This document shows positions 10,978-23,049 of a stretch of DNA of 64,000 nucleotides, piece by piece (position 1 is the first letter of the stretch; each line of letters starts with the position of its first letter). The notes below the pieces were generated by a model. It was not told where the DNA came from, searched no databases, and was given only the letters and a program-made list of their open reading frames with translations. Origin of the DNA: Cololabis saira (lineage: Eukaryota; Chordata; Actinopteri; Beloniformes; Belonidae); contig NC_084597.1 in NCBI RefSeq assembly GCF_033807715.1, positions 11,389,670 to 11,453,669 on the forward strand, given 5' to 3'. Position numbers and translations under genes: made by a program.

Positions 10978-13767
10978 GCCTCTAATACCACCTTTTTCAA
11001 CACATTTTAGACAAGTTTAGACTAGTAGGTCATAGTTTGAGACAAAGAGCCTGTTAACTGTTTGTTAGCATGTTAGTTAGCGTGGTAGTTAATTATTACT
11101 AATTTTCCCCAATAGTATTTTTTTTCGCATATTAATCTCATCCACCATAACCTTGAAAAGTTCCTGCATCTCTTTTTCTCCTTCTCCATGTTTAGTGAGT
11201 GACTGACGGTTAAGACCCAAACCACCTGTATAAATGTTGTTTGTTGGCGCGTGCAATGCAATTACATATTTTAAGAAGTTCTTAGGTACGAAAAATAAGA
11301 AATTCGTAAGAAATGACAGTTCTTAAGACAGTTCTTAAGAAAATATTGAGGAATTTCACTTAAGAACTTTCTTATGAACTTCTTAATTTTAGATCTTAAG
11401 ACATTTCTTAAGATCGTTCTTAAGAACATATTGGTGAATCTGGCCCCTGATTCTTATGAATCAGATTTAGATCACTTATGTATGTGGTCCTGAATCAGAC
11501 CCAGGTCAGATTTTCTTCAAACTGGCCACAGTGTTAAAGACTGAGGCAGATTTGATGCGACTTTTACGTCAATGTATATCGACATTTGTCACAATTATGC
11601 ACCGGCGAGTAGGCAGAGACAAGACAATTAAAAACTTGACTAGGTCTACAAAATGGAGAACAGTGATGGAGCAAGTCGAAGGAGGGAGAGTGAGGTGTTA
11701 GATCTCATTAGTACAGGACTGTCTCAGAAAATTTGAATATTGTGATTTTCTGTAATGCAATTACAAAAACAAAAATGTCATACATTCTGGATTCATTACA
11801 AATCAACTGATATATTGCAAGCCTTTTATTATTTAATATTGCTGATCATGGCTTACAACTTAAGAAAGCTCAAATATCCTATCTCAAAAAATTAGAATAT
11901 TCTGGGAATCTTAATCTTAAACTGTAAACCATAATCAGCCATATTAAAATAATAAAAGGCTTGCAATATTTCAGTTGATTTGTAATGAATCCAGAATGTA
12001 TGACATTTTTGTTTTTTTAATTGCATTACAGAAAATAAAGAACTTTATCACAATATTCTAATTTTCTGAGACAGTCCTGTATATGGGGAGATACTTAGAT
12101 TCAGGTAAAACTAGAAGGATCGTACCGTAACCGCTCCGTTTTGAAAAAAAAATAAATAAAGGAAATGGGAGAACGAGGACACAGGACAACGTGGCTGCAG
12201 CACCAAACGAAGGTGAGGAGCTTTTAAGCTAAATTTAAAGAGCAAATTAATGTTACGGCTGCCATTACGTAAACATTTTGAAATACAAGCGAACATCCAC
12301 AACTTTAGTGCAACGGCGTGCTGCGTTTGTAATTGTTCTTTTGCGCATGCGGGTGGGTTTCGAAACCACAAACAGTTCACACTGGAATCCAATGTAGGCC
12401 ACATTTTAAAAGGTGACGTGAACAGCCAAACAAACAAATCGGATCTGAGGAAAATATCTGAATTGAGCATTAAGGCTTGCAGTGTGAACAAGTGTTTTTT
12501 ATAATTATTTGTTTCTTTCTGCTTTGAATCATGTTAACTGGTGGATTGATATGGAGCCAAATCAGGGCCAAAAGTTTTGCTAATTTGAAAATAAAATTTG
12601 AACCTGAAATTTTTTTTCTACAGTTTCAATTTTATTTTTTTCAGTATCAGATCTTTTTTTCAGTTTCAAATCTTTTTATTTCAGTTTCAAATCTTTTTTT
12701 CAGTTTCAAATCTTTTTTTTTTAGTTTCACGTGTTTTTTTTTTCAGTTTCACTTCTTTTTTTTTTTCAGTTTCAAATTTTTTTTTCAGGTTCAGACTTTT
12801 GGCCCGGATCTGGCGTGGGGGGCGTGGCATCAACTGAGAGGGGCGTGGCATCAACTGAGAGGGGCGTGGCATCATGAGTGACAGCAGAACAGAGAAGGCG
12901 GGGGACGTTCCTCAGTCATGTTGCCTTCAGGAAACGTAGGTTGCAGAAGTTATCAGTAGAAGTATGATTCAACACTGTATATACACCATATTCACGTGAT
13001 TGGCAGTGGAAAAAACTGATACTAGTGACACATTTCTGTTTAAAAAGCTGTTTTAAACCGTACTTGGTAGTATGTGGAAGTGGGAAATGTCAAACTTTAA
13101 AGTGTGGCTGTTGAACTGAACAGTCTGGCATAGTTTATTGCTTTTATACTGCGATTGGTGCCAAATACGGTCTAAAACAGCTTTTTAAACAGAAATGTGT
13201 CACTAATATCAGTTTTTTCCACTGCCAATCACGTGAATATAGTGTATATACAGTGTTGTATCATACTTCTACTGATAACTTCTGCAACCTACGTTTCCTG
13301 AAGGCAACAGGACTGAGGAACGTCCCCCGCCTTCTCTCTAATGCTGTCACTCATGATGCCACGCCCCTCTCAGTTGATGCCACGCCCCCCACGCCAGATC
13401 GGGGCCAAAAGTCTGAACCTGAAAAAAAAATTTGAAACTGAAAAAAAAAGAAGTGAAACTGAAAAAAAAGATGTGAAACTGAAAAAAAAAGATTTGAAAC
13501 TGAAAAAAAGATTTGAAACTGAAAAAAAGATCTGATACTGAAAAAAATAAAATTGAAACTGTAAAAAAATATTTTCAGGTACAAATTTTTTTTTCAAATT
13601 AGCAAAACTTTTGGCCTTGATTTGGCTCCATAGATTGATAGATGCATTGTTGACATCAATAGAACAAACTGGGATAAACTGGGATTAGAAATATGGGATT
13701 TGACTCAATGTCAAGGATTTCTGGAGCTTGCCCATCCAACACAAACACATTAATTTTTATTAATTTA

Positions 13768-13862
<95 letters not shown>

Positions 13863-15921
13863 TATTAATAATAATTAATATATATCATATATATATATTA
13901 ATATTATTATATTGATAATAATTAATATATAATTATATATATATATACATATATATATGCAATTAAGCAAAACCAACTCCATCTTAGCCCTCAAGTGATG
14001 AAATAGGTCATGAAGACTTATTTCCCTGCAGAATTTCTTCCTTTAAGATTTGAGAGAGTTGTGTATACACTTTTAAATTATGATGTATAACAAATTATTA
14101 ATTTTCAAAGGCACATATGGTTAACAAAGTAATTTTTCTGTCTATGAAAGCATAAATGTGGGTGTCTGAAGTTGCTCCTAACTTAAAAACTTTCCTCGGG
14201 CCGCATAGTTCTACAAAGTGAACGGTACAGACATCGCAGACCCAGATCTTTCTCTCCACCAGACTTGACGTTATGCTTAAGTCAAAGCTGTGACATTCAC
14301 TTAAAAAAGACTTGCGTTGTGGAAGACAGAGGCAGAGGCCTTGGAAGCTGCCTGCTGTGAACATGGCTGTAAAGATGTGACGAAAAATGCAGATGTCATG
14401 CTGCATCTCTGATGTATTTTGACCAAAGCACATCACAGACATTTCAGTAAGACCTCTGGAAACTGCAGTGAGTTGATAGAGAAGGCCGTAATGTATGGAG
14501 TAAGATCACTTCCAAAAAGATGTGTCCATGTTATAACTATTCGTATTCGTAATGATAAACATTTGTATGTAAATAAAAAAGTTGTACCCAAAATTCTGCT
14601 GTCACACACATGAGTCTGATAAATTATTAGGGTTAGGATTGTTTTTATGTGAGTATGAATCTAAAACGTCTAATTTATTCATTCACACACGCACTAATAT
14701 ACTTGGGAAACAGTTAGGCACCAAATATAATATATAACATTTTCTCAGATGGCAAAAATAAGAACTTTATTGATCCCACATAGGAGTAATTCATGTTATA
14801 TCAGCTATAGAGAACAAGGTAGTGCCGAAAAACAATATATATCCCCCCTCACAAAAATAAGAAAAATAAAGAAACATATTTTCTCATCAACAAAACATAT
14901 TTTTAAATTTTCAAGTAACAAAATAACATATTTTAACTATTTTTCAGATTTTTTAAATTTTTTATTGTCTGAAAAATGGTTCAAAAATGTTATTTTGTCA
15001 TTTGAAAAATTTTAAATTTGTTTTGTTGATCTATTTTTCTTATTTTTTTGAGGGGGGATATATATTGTTTTTCGGCACTACCTTGTTCTCTATAGCTGAT
15101 ATAACATGAATTACTCCTAAGTAGGATCAATAAAGTTCTTATTTTTACAAATTTTCAGACAATTAAATAACATGTTTTGTTGATGAGAAAATATGTTTCT
15201 CTATTTCTCTTATGTCTATGCTGTGACCTGCCTGTGACGTCACTTCAACAGTTTTTCGACTCGTACATAAACTTGAATTCGTGTTCACAGTGAAGACTCG
15301 TAGTCGTAGAAATTAGAGTTGTATTCACAAGGTTTTGCACACACAGCTTTTAGATTCATACTCACATAAAAACAATCCTAACCCTAATAATTTATCACTC
15401 ATGTGTGTGACAGCAGAATTATGGGTACAACTTTTTTATTTACATACAAATGTTTATCATTACGAATACGAATCGTTATAACATGGACACATCTTTTTGG
15501 AAGTTATCTTACTCCATAGTAATGTGACTCTTTTTTTTTTCTGCCACAGACTTTCTTTCACTCGTGTTGCTTCCTTGTGGGAGAGTCGTGACAAAGACGT
15601 GCTGGAGCGAACTAACTAACATTGCCAAGCGATGAATAATTTAACTAACTGTGTGCCAGACAGGAAATGAAGGGTTGTGGTGTTTGATGACTTCCGCATG
15701 GGATTCCCCCCCCGCCTCTCTCTCACACAGGGCCTCGAGGTGATGCTGAGTCAGCCAAAAAGTTCATCCTGAAGATGTACGTGGAGCGGCACAGCGGGCG
15801 CCATAAACCGCTCTACAACCACTTCACCTGCGCCACGGACACAGAGAATATCCGCGTCGTCTTCAAAGCGGTCAAGGACACGCTCCTCCGAGACAACCTT
15901 GAGAGGTTCAACCTGGAGTGA
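3901..15921 (+). CDS. gna14: Gq-class G protein alpha subunit, exons 2-7 (5' partial)
   Basis: The spliced product is a heterotrimeric G protein alpha subunit of the Gq class, which couples receptors to phospholipase C-beta at the inner plasma membrane. Exons are 3901-4085, 8094-8248, 8419-8547, 9384-9513, 10393-10546 and 15731-15921. All have GT-AG borders and compatible phases, and their lengths (185, 155, 129, 130, 154) are those I remember for Gq-class genes. Visible motifs: P-loop GAGESGKST, switch I RVRVPTTG, switch [14 protein letters not shown] with the catalytic Gln, NKTD and TCATDT. Exon 1 (N-terminal helix, palmitoylation cysteines) is not found in 1-3900 and must lie upstream. Residues such as [12 protein letters not shown] and NKTD recall GNA15, while IIEYPFDL and the neighbouring genes favour GNA14. 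The C-terminus is FNLE where the class usually has YNLV or FNLV. gna14 versus gna15 type is not fully settled. Confidence 0.88.
4428..4569. mobile_element. PIF/Harbinger-like palindromic MITE (AGGCTGATTTATGG)
   Basis: A near-perfect GC-rich hairpin with ends AGGCTGATTTATGG and its inverse, flanked by TTA at 4425-4427 and 4570-4572. Relatives occur at 5456-5575, 38992-39120, 61188-61298, and as half-copies at 53937-53973 and 60262-60300. Confidence 0.82.
4821..5819. mobile_element. TTAA-target element (piggyBac-like) nested in the MITE
   Basis: Flanked by TTAA at 4817-4820 and 5820-5823, with ends AGGTATTGTGACAT and ATGTCACAATCCCT. It carries a second Harbinger-like hairpin at 5456-5575. No transposase was seen. 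Confidence 0.82.
5456..5575. mobile_element. PIF/Harbinger-like palindromic MITE, nested copy
   Basis: A hairpin with arms containing atttatggttccgcgttaaa and the inverse around a cgcgtcgcc centre, near TTA on both sides. This is the innermost of four nested insertions. Confidence 0.75.
6230..7081. other. Unique intron sequence
   Basis: Apart from a short (GTTA)n run at about 6290-6311 and the orphan ORF at 6701, nothing is recognised. Confidence 0.5.
6701..6790 (+). other. Orphan ORF encoding a signal-peptide-like sequence
   Basis: ATG at 6701 opens 29 codons reading [20 protein letters not shown] then LGLSFASIS and a stop. This has the lysine, the long hydrophobic core and the SFA end expected of a cleaved signal peptide. 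A possible donor (A|GTATTA, GT at 6780-6781) lies near the end. No downstream exon was recognised, and it sits in intron 2 of the gna14-like gene. It may be chance or a relic first exon. Confidence 0.25.
7090..7785. mobile_element. hAT-type element (CAGGGGTCGGCAACCC family), copy 2
   Basis: TSD gtctatag at 7082-7089 and 7786-7793. It has the same ends as copy 1, and the purine-rich tract (about 7385-7700) is longer here. Confidence 0.88.
8094..8248 (+). CDS. gna14: gna14-like exon 3
   Basis: This exon is 155 nt, follows gcatcag and precedes gtgagc. It encodes the rest of the helical domain, including [15 protein letters not shown]. The last codon is split (TA|C). Confidence 0.93.
8419..8547 (+). 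CDS. gna14: gna14-like exon 4
   Basis: This exon is 129 nt and encodes YLSDMDRIS through switch I. RVRVPTTG contains the Arg and Thr that contact nucleotide and Mg2+ in this family. It ends with a split Arg codon at AG|gtgcca. Confidence 0.93.
8774..9313. mobile_element. hAT-type element (CAGGGGTCGGCAACCC family), copy 3
   Basis: TSD tgctatac at 8766-8773 and 9314-9321. This shorter copy lies in intron 4 of the gna14-like gene, with the minisatellite and purine tract reduced. Confidence 0.88.
9384..9513 (+). CDS. gna14: gna14-like exon 5
   Basis: This exon is 130 nt after gtgtgcag and before gtaagt. It encodes [19 protein letters not shown] (switch II) and [12 protein letters not shown]. 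Confidence 0.94.
9575..10353. mobile_element. hAT-type element (TAGGGCTGGGGATCG family)
   Basis: Flanks atatttag (9567-9574) and ctatttag (10354-10361) match at seven of eight bases. Ends are TAGGGCTGGGGATCG and a relative of AACACAGGCCTA. A second copy at 52619-53381 has an exact TSD. Confidence 0.8.
10393..10546 (+). CDS. gna14: gna14-like exon 6
   Basis: This exon is 154 nt after ctctcag and before gtgagt. It encodes the G4 guanine-specificity motif in LFLNKTDLL and the segment [11 protein letters not shown]. Confidence 0.94.
10678..11447. mobile_element. GGGGCCGGATTCAC palindromic element
   Basis: Inverted ends GGGGCC(G)GATTCAC and GTGAATCTGGCCCC, with many ttcttaag motifs in both arms. 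It contains an (ATA)n run at about 10948-10976. TSD is unclear. Confidence 0.6.
11714..12079. mobile_element. Palindromic Tc1/mariner-like MITE (CAGGACTGTCTCAG), intact
   Basis: 366 bp between TA dinucleotides (11712-11713 and 12080-12081). Nearly the whole length is one inverted repeat. It serves as the empty-site reference for the split copy at 4661-6027. Confidence 0.87.
12550..13632. mobile_element. Palindromic TATGGAGCC element with 6-bp TSD, copy 1
   Basis: TSD gattga at 12544-12549 and 13633-13638, with ends TATGGAGCC and GGCTCCATA. Arms hold repeats of cagtttcaaatctttttt in opposite orientations. The centre (about 12880-13350) is itself an imperfect palindrome. Copy 2 is at 43703-44805. 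Confidence 0.85.
13769..13858. repeat. (TA)n microsatellite
   Basis: About 90 bp of TA, followed by degenerate AT-rich sequence to about 13958. Confidence 0.95.
14494..15518. mobile_element. Palindromic TATGGAGTAAG element with 6-bp TSD
   Basis: TSD gtaatg at 14488-14493 and 15519-15524. Outer arms of about 170 bp start TATGGAGTAAGAT. An inner palindrome (about 14752-15148) has arms containing ggagtaattcatgttatat. The result is a nested double hairpin in intron 6. Confidence 0.83.
15731..15921 (+). CDS. gna14: gna14-like exon 7 (terminal)
   Basis: The terminal coding exon follows ctcacacag and encodes [19 protein letters not shown], the G5 motif TCATDT and the C-terminal helix ending NLERFNLE, then TGA at 15919-15921. 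The receptor-contacting tail ends in Glu rather than the usual Val. Confidence 0.94.
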
Positions 15922-16490
15922 GGGGTGACCAAAAAGGATGCTCTCCACTTCAGGAGCGTTAATAACACAAACCCAGTCAGAATCACCTGTTGTAACACCT
16001 TTTCTGCCAGTCCTGCCAGTACAACATCAAACGGGGACAAACAGACAGTAGATTCAACTGCGTTGCACAGATTTCCACTTTCCTACACAGAAAAACCGGA
16101 TTTTTATTCCAGCAGTTTTTCCTACAAATGCTAATATAAACACATTTTCTACTGCAACAGGAGAAATGTGGACAAATCACAACTGTTATATAAATGTTTA
16201 AATCATTAGATGGTACCAAACCGGTTTAACAAAAGTGCTGTCAAGGAAAAATGCAGCTCACCTCGCCTTGCAGCTCGGAGAGGAGGAAGTAAAAGGATAG
16301 AACACAACTGTTGTACCTTTTTGTAGTTTTTTTAAATCTCAAGCAACAACCAGTTTATGTAATGATTTTCTTTTCTCCAATGGTTTAAACAGAACCCCAT
16401 ATGTCGACACCACATGTAACGTGTATTTTTAAATCAAAATCGATTGTATCTTTTGTCTGTCTTGTCACGTAACTTTATTTTAACATTAAA
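15922..16490 (+). other. gna14-like 3' UTR with ATTAAA signal
   Basis: This is non-repetitive sequence after the stop. ATTAAA at 16485-16490 is a plausible polyadenylation signal, followed by a GT-rich stretch as expected downstream of a cleavage site. The exact end is inferred. Confidence 0.55.
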
Positions 16491-16713
16491 CTATGTGTGT
16501 GTGTATTAGAACAACGTCTCTGCAGCACATCCTGATCGGAACAGCGGCTACATGGTACTGATTAACAGAAGCGATTGCCGTGCAGTGCCAGTGACCTTTG
16601 TACTAAACAGCGAGCACTGATACGCTGGACTCCGTCTTCCTGTTTGATTGAACAAAAAGGCGTTTCCATGAAGTTAGATCTGTGGACACATGGAAAGGGA
16701 GAGTCTTCGGGTA

Positions 16714-17160
16714 ATATTTTTTTTTTGTATAGATGTCTTTATTGAGGGCATTAAAAAAAAAAGAAATAAGTACAATACAATAACAATATAATTATCAATA
16801 TTTTCCCCCTTTTTTTTTTACTTTTCATAACATTAATTAAACCAAAATAAATAAATAATAATAATAATTAAAAAAAAAAAAAAAAAGTAAATAAAAGTAA
16901 AAAACAACAGCACACCCTCTCCCCTTCCCTCCCTCCTATGGTCAATAGATTACATCATTCAAGATCATTCAACATATGTCTATCAATACTAGAACAAAAA
17001 TGAATAATACATTAAATAATCCAGTCCTGTGTAAACACATTCATCAATATAGTCGATCATTCAGATCATTAGTCCATTAAAAGCAAAAAATCCAAAAAAG
17101 GTCCCCAAATAAGGTCAAAGTCTCTAGTTTTTTTTTCTAACGGAAAACAATATTTTTTCT
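16714..17160 (-). mobile_element. L1-derived 3' UTR element
   Basis: It begins with a T-run (poly-A on the minus strand) next to tgtatagatgtctttattg and ends aacggaaaacaatatttttt. Imperfect flanking repeats cttcgggta/cttcaggta support retroposition. It is the same sequence, with the same 5' boundary, as 57265-57644. Confidence 0.7.
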
Positions 17161-17242
17161 CTTCAGGTACTATTGATTCTTATGTGAAAAGTTCAATACA
17201 GTCTAGAAAGGACACATCAGAAGTAATTTCATGAACAGTGGA

Positions 17243-17851
17243 GTAGGGCTGGGCGATATATCGAGATTTTAATATATATATCGATATATTTTCAAATGCG
17301 ATATGGTACGAAACAATATCGTTTATATCGATTATTTAAAAAAAAAAAATATTTTTTTTTTTTTTTTTTTACGATTTTGATATAGCTTATTTTGTGACAA
17401 ATTTACTTGAATGTTTTATTTGAGATTTGCACAAATATTTTGTCATTTGCACAACTATCAACCTCAGTGGAAAAGTCTGCCTGTTACTGTCTACATTGTA
17501 TTAATTGCACAGTGTATTTTAATTTAATTGTTATACAGGAAAGGGATATTTGTTTTATTTTATTCAAGAAGCATTTTTATTCTATATATGCACGCCTATT
17601 GTGCAGACCTCTGTTAATAAAGGAACCTGTGTGACATTTGGCACGCGGCTTTGTATTAAAACTGACTGTTTTTTTAAGGGTTTGCCTCAGAAAAAAATGA
17701 AGCTAACAGAGATGCTAACAGAGATGCTATGCTATAATGCTTTGGGGGAAACCCCAATTATGTCACAGAAAAAATATCGATATATATCGAGTATCGCCAT
17801 TTAGCTAGAAAATATCAAGATATGACTTTTGGTCCATATCGCCCAGCCCTA
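17243..17851. mobile_element. hAT-type element (TAGGGCTGGGCGATAT family), copy 1
   Basis: TSD cagtggag at 17235-17242 and 17852-17859. Ends are TAGGGCTGGGCGATAT and ATATCGCCCAGCCCTA. It is uninterrupted, unlike the copy at 41283-42481. Confidence 0.88.
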
Positions 17852-17984
17852 CAGTGGAGTGATAAAACTGCGGATAAGTGCTTTGGGTGGGAGTCTATCT
17901 TTCTGCTCCATGTGGGAAAGCTTGGGAAAGATAATTGCACATGAAGCTGACGGTGTTTTTGTCTTGCGTTTTTGTGTTCTTCTC

Positions 17985-19600
17985 TACGACGGAGTATTAG
18001 GGCCAAACTAAGACCAAAAATAAAAAATAAAGTCATAATATGAGAATAGAGTCATAATATTACGAGGATAAAGTCGTAATATTTTGAGAATAAAGTCATA
18101 ATATTACGAGAATAAAGTCGTAATATTTTGAGAATAAAGTCATAATATTACGAGAATAAAGTCGTAATATTAAATATATTATAAATATATAAATAGAACT
18201 TCACAAGATGCTCAATATTCCTCATTTTAACACACTCTTCCTGTTAGAGTTCTCATAAATTATATTCTCATAATATTACGACTTTATTCTCGTAATATTA
18301 CGATTTTATTCTCATAATATTACGATTTTATTCTCATAAATTACGACTTTATTCTCGTAATGTTACGACTTTATTCTCGTAATGTTACGACTTTATTCTC
18401 GTAATGTTACGACTTTATTCTCGTAATGTTACAACTTTATTCTCATAATGTTACGATTTTATTCTCATAAATTCCGACTTTATTTTCGTTATATTACGAC
18501 TTTATTCTCGTAATGTTACGACTTTATTCTCGTAATATTACGACTTTATTCTCGTAATGTTACGACTTTATTCTCGTAATGTTACGACTTTATTCTCATA
18601 AATTCCGACTTTATTTTCGTTATATTACGACTTTATTCTCGTAATGTTACGATTTTATTCTCATAATATTACGATTTTATTCTCATAAATTACGACTTTA
18701 TTCTCGTAATGTTACGACTTTATTCTCGTAATGTTACGACTTTATTCTCGTAATGTTACGACTTTATTCTCGTAATGTTACAACTTTATTCTCATAATGT
18801 TACGATTTTATTCTCATAAATTCCGACTTTATTTTCGTTATATTACGACTTTATTCTCGTAATGTTACGACTTTATTCTCGTAATATTACGACTTTATTC
18901 TCGTAATGTTACGACTTTATTCTCGTAATGTTACGACTTTATTCTCATAAATTCCGACTTTATTTTCGTTATATTACGACTTTATTCTCGTAATGTTACG
19001 ACTTTATTCTCGTAATATTACGACTTTATTCTCGTAATGTTACGACTTTATTCTCGTAATGTTACGACTTTATTCTCGTAATGTTACGACTTTATTCTCG
19101 TAATGTTACGACTTTATTCTCATAATGTTACGACTTTATTCTCGTAATGTTACAACTTTATTCTCGTAATGTTACAACTTTATTCTCATAATGTTACGAT
19201 TTTATTCTCATAAATTACGACTTTATTTTCGTTATATTACGACTTTATTCTCGTAATGTTACGACTTTATTCTCGTAATGTTACAACTTTATTCTCATAA
19301 TGTTACGATTTTATTCTCATAAATTACGACTTTATTTTCGTTATATTACGACTTTATTCTCGTAATGTTACGACTTTATTCTCGTAATGTTACGACTTTA
19401 TTCTCGCAACATTATGACTTTATTCTCGTAATGCTACGACTTTATTCTCGTAATGTTACGACTTTATTCTATTACGACTTTATTCTCGCAACATTATGAC
19501 TTTATTCTCGTAATGTTACGACTTTATTCTCATATTATGACTTTATTCTCATAATTTCCATTTTTTTTTGTCTTAGTTTGGCCCTAATACTCGTGTCGTA
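17985..19600. mobile_element. Palindromic TACGA-ended minisatellite element with 6-bp TSD, large copy
   Basis: TSD cttctc at 17979-17984 and 19601-19606. Ends are TACGACGGAG and CTCGTGTCGTA. The right arm is a long array (about 18260-19550) of attctcgtaatgttacgact units with local higher-order blocks. The left arm is short (about 18030-18170). Confidence 0.87.
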
Positions 19601-19606
19601 CTTCTC

Positions 19607-19916
19607 TGCCCTGAGGGCGCGTAAAGTCTTGCATCTGTGCATCCAGGCTCAAAACTCTGCTGTCAGTCATCGACAGAAGTCCCACGCTCTTCTCACAGGT
19701 GGTAATTATAACTCATCTGAACAGAAACTGCACTCGGCAACTATCCCCTCCAGTTAAAGATAATGGCACACGCACCAACCCTCTTGCACATCCCTGCATC
19801 AGCAGCGCTGCCTCAGAAAGCTCAGCTGCCGCGTGAGAGCTGCTGTAGCAGGTGACTGCCCTTATTTGGTAGTGGCCCAGATCATGTGACCACAAGATGG
19901 TGGAAGCTGTGAGCTG
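19607..19916. other. Unique sequence upstream of the candidate promoter
   Basis: Balanced composition, no repeat ends and no coding exon. It may hold promoter-proximal elements. Confidence 0.35.
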
Positions 19917-20019
19917 TTTATAAGCTGAGCATCTCCATCGAGAGGCTGGAAGAGGGAAATCGAGCAGTGCATCCATGCTCTGAGACGTGGAGGACGGAGA
20001 TTCCTGAGCCCCGGCAGTG
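19917..20019 (+). promoter_or_regulatory. Candidate TATA promoter and 5' non-coding exon of the prune2-like gene
   Basis: TTTATAAG at 19917-19924 is followed about 95 bases later by a consensus splice donor (G|GTGAGT, GT at 20020-20021) in unique sequence. The presumed exon from about 19948 holds a two-codon upstream ORF (ATG CTC TGA at 19975-19983). It could splice to the exon at 25297, whose ATG at 25315 has G at -3 and G at +4. The transcription start is inferred only. Confidence 0.35.
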
Positions 20020-21170
20020 GTGAGTTGACTTCTTTTAATTTGGCAGGGATAAAAAAAGGAGAAACAGGGATATTCTGTATTTTTTGCCCCTCAGAGGCAG
20101 CAGACAGGAAGAGAGAGAGAGGTGTGAGGGAGGGGCTGCTGTCATCAGCACTGTGGTCCTGTGCTGTGATGTGGAAGTAGAGGGGAAGTAGCTCAGCATC
20201 CTCCACGGACGATGCACATTACATGTTAATTTTCTCATCATTCTGCAACATAAATCAGAGTATCAGAGTGGTTATGCGTTTGCTTCTGTGTGCACATGTT
20301 TTAGACAAACTGACTCATCAGCAGGGGTTGGGGGGGTTGTCTCCACAGGGCAGGAATAAAACATTCAGCATTTTTCTCTTTCAGCTGCTGATGTAATATT
20401 TTCGCCGCTCCAAAGAAATTCTCCCGATGGGGAAGCAGGATCTTTCTCTTTTTGATCACGCGAGCACATCACGTGACTCGCTGTGAATTTGCATCCCTGT
20501 CCAATCTGTGCCCAAGCAAGCATGCAGTCATTTGATTTGAATCAGCGCAGGGCTGCGAGGAGGTGAACAAGCTTGTCATGACGTAACTGCCCCCCTCCCC
20601 TTACCCCTCCCTCCTCCTCCAATTTGAATAGATGGATTATTCACAAGGGGGAGATGACCCTTTAACCTCAATCTTACTCATTTCTCTTCTCCCACTTTCT
20701 CCCAAACCACTTCTCTTCGCTCCCCCTGCTCCGTGTTCATTATGGAAATCCATTTGACTTGATTAGTAAAAGACATGCTGGTGTTTAGGTCGGAGGAGGG
20801 GGAGGAAGAACGATTTTGTGTTTTATAGATAGGCTTTGTACTGACTTAATACTGGAGGATGTGGTTAAACTGGGATTTTTGAACTTGAACAGTTTAAAAC
20901 CCAAAACAATGTGATACTGACTCCACTGTCCACACAGAAGACAACACTTCTGTCATTTCAGTATATTTGCAATAAGTTGTTGTATATATATATTAGTTTT
21001 TTTTTTAGTTTTAGTTTTATTTATTCGCACATATTAAAGGAATACAAAAAATAGTGACAATACAATAATTACTGCAGTGCAGGTGAGAAAAAAGAAACCC
21101 AAGGTGGGCTTATGAAAGATTCTCACCAGAGAGCACATGAAGAGAGAAGAAAAAAAAAGAAAAAAAAGAA
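20020..21170. other. First intron region, nothing coding recognised
   Basis: Unique sequence, partly GC- and CT-rich (20590-20720). A CACGTG-type E-box lies near 20470. No exon or element border was found. Confidence 0.4.
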
Positions 21171-21171
21171 A

Positions 21172-21174
<3 letters not shown>

Positions 21175-21261
<87 letters not shown>
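21175..21261. repeat. (TA)n microsatellite
   Basis: About 87 bp of TA after an A-rich stretch. Confidence 0.95.
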
Positions 21262-21266
<5 letters not shown>

Positions 21267-21934
21267 ATATATTATATATATAAATATGAATAAATAAATG
21301 AAATAAAATAAATTCAGCAAAACCAACTCCATCTTGACACCTCAGCCCTCAAATGTTGAAATTATACGTCATGAAGGCATATTTTCATGAAGGCGTACAG
21401 TATAGTATAGTATATAATAGTTCTCAACAGCAGTCAAGTCGTCACCATATTCTTAATTTATATGAATTATCCTTTCATATAAACACGTTTTTTCTCCAGG
21501 TAATATATATAAAAAAGAAAAAATCTCCCAATATATATAAAATATGTTATAATATACATGTATATTGAAATTAAAAACACCCACAATTGTGTGTTTTAAC
21601 AGTGTGGCCAAGTAAGCTGAGCATTGTTAAACTGGGGGCAGTGTTAGTTTGTTTAAATGGCAGGATTGTTTTATTGTTTCTTGGTTCTTGGCCACAAGAA
21701 TTGCCACCCAGGAGAAAAAGAAAAAAAAACACAACTCCAAATCTAATCAATCACTAACTAAACTTAAACTCCAACTGACTTCAATAATTAAACTGAATTA
21801 ATTACCATCAATTCTGGCATTCAAGTGTTTCTCTATTGACAGGTGTTGCCTCACGCTCACCTCAGACCAAAAAGAAAAAATCTCCCAGACCCACACCTGG
21901 CCAGATAAACTACCTGGAATAGTCCATTGCACAT
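21262..21934. other. Intron sequence, nothing recognised
   Basis: AT-rich unique DNA. The segment cagcaaaaccaactccatctt (21315) resembles 13965 downstream of the first (TA)n, so both TA tracts may belong to one repeat family. Confidence 0.4.
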
Positions 21935-21936
21935 TA

Positions 21937-23046
<1,110 letters not shown>

Positions 23047-23049
23047 TAA

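Larger units (their letters stand above)
10569..12495. mobile_element. Element with CTGTTCACACTGCA ends carrying nested insertions
   Basis: Inverted ends ctgttcacactgca (near 10575) and tgcagtgtgaacaag (near 12480) enclose about 1.9 kb. Inside are a GGGGCC-ended palindrome (10678-11447) and the mariner-like MITE (11714-12079). I could not fix the TSD. Confidence 0.55.

Noticed and set aside
12531..13597. Phe/Ser/Gln-rich frames and similar ones at 43.7-44.8 kb
   Set aside because: They are readings of cagtttcaaatc repeats within the TATGGAGCC palindrome.
13693..13878. Tyr/Ile repeat frames here and near 21.1-21.3 and 37.7-37.9 kb
   Set aside because: They are translations of (TA)n microsatellites.
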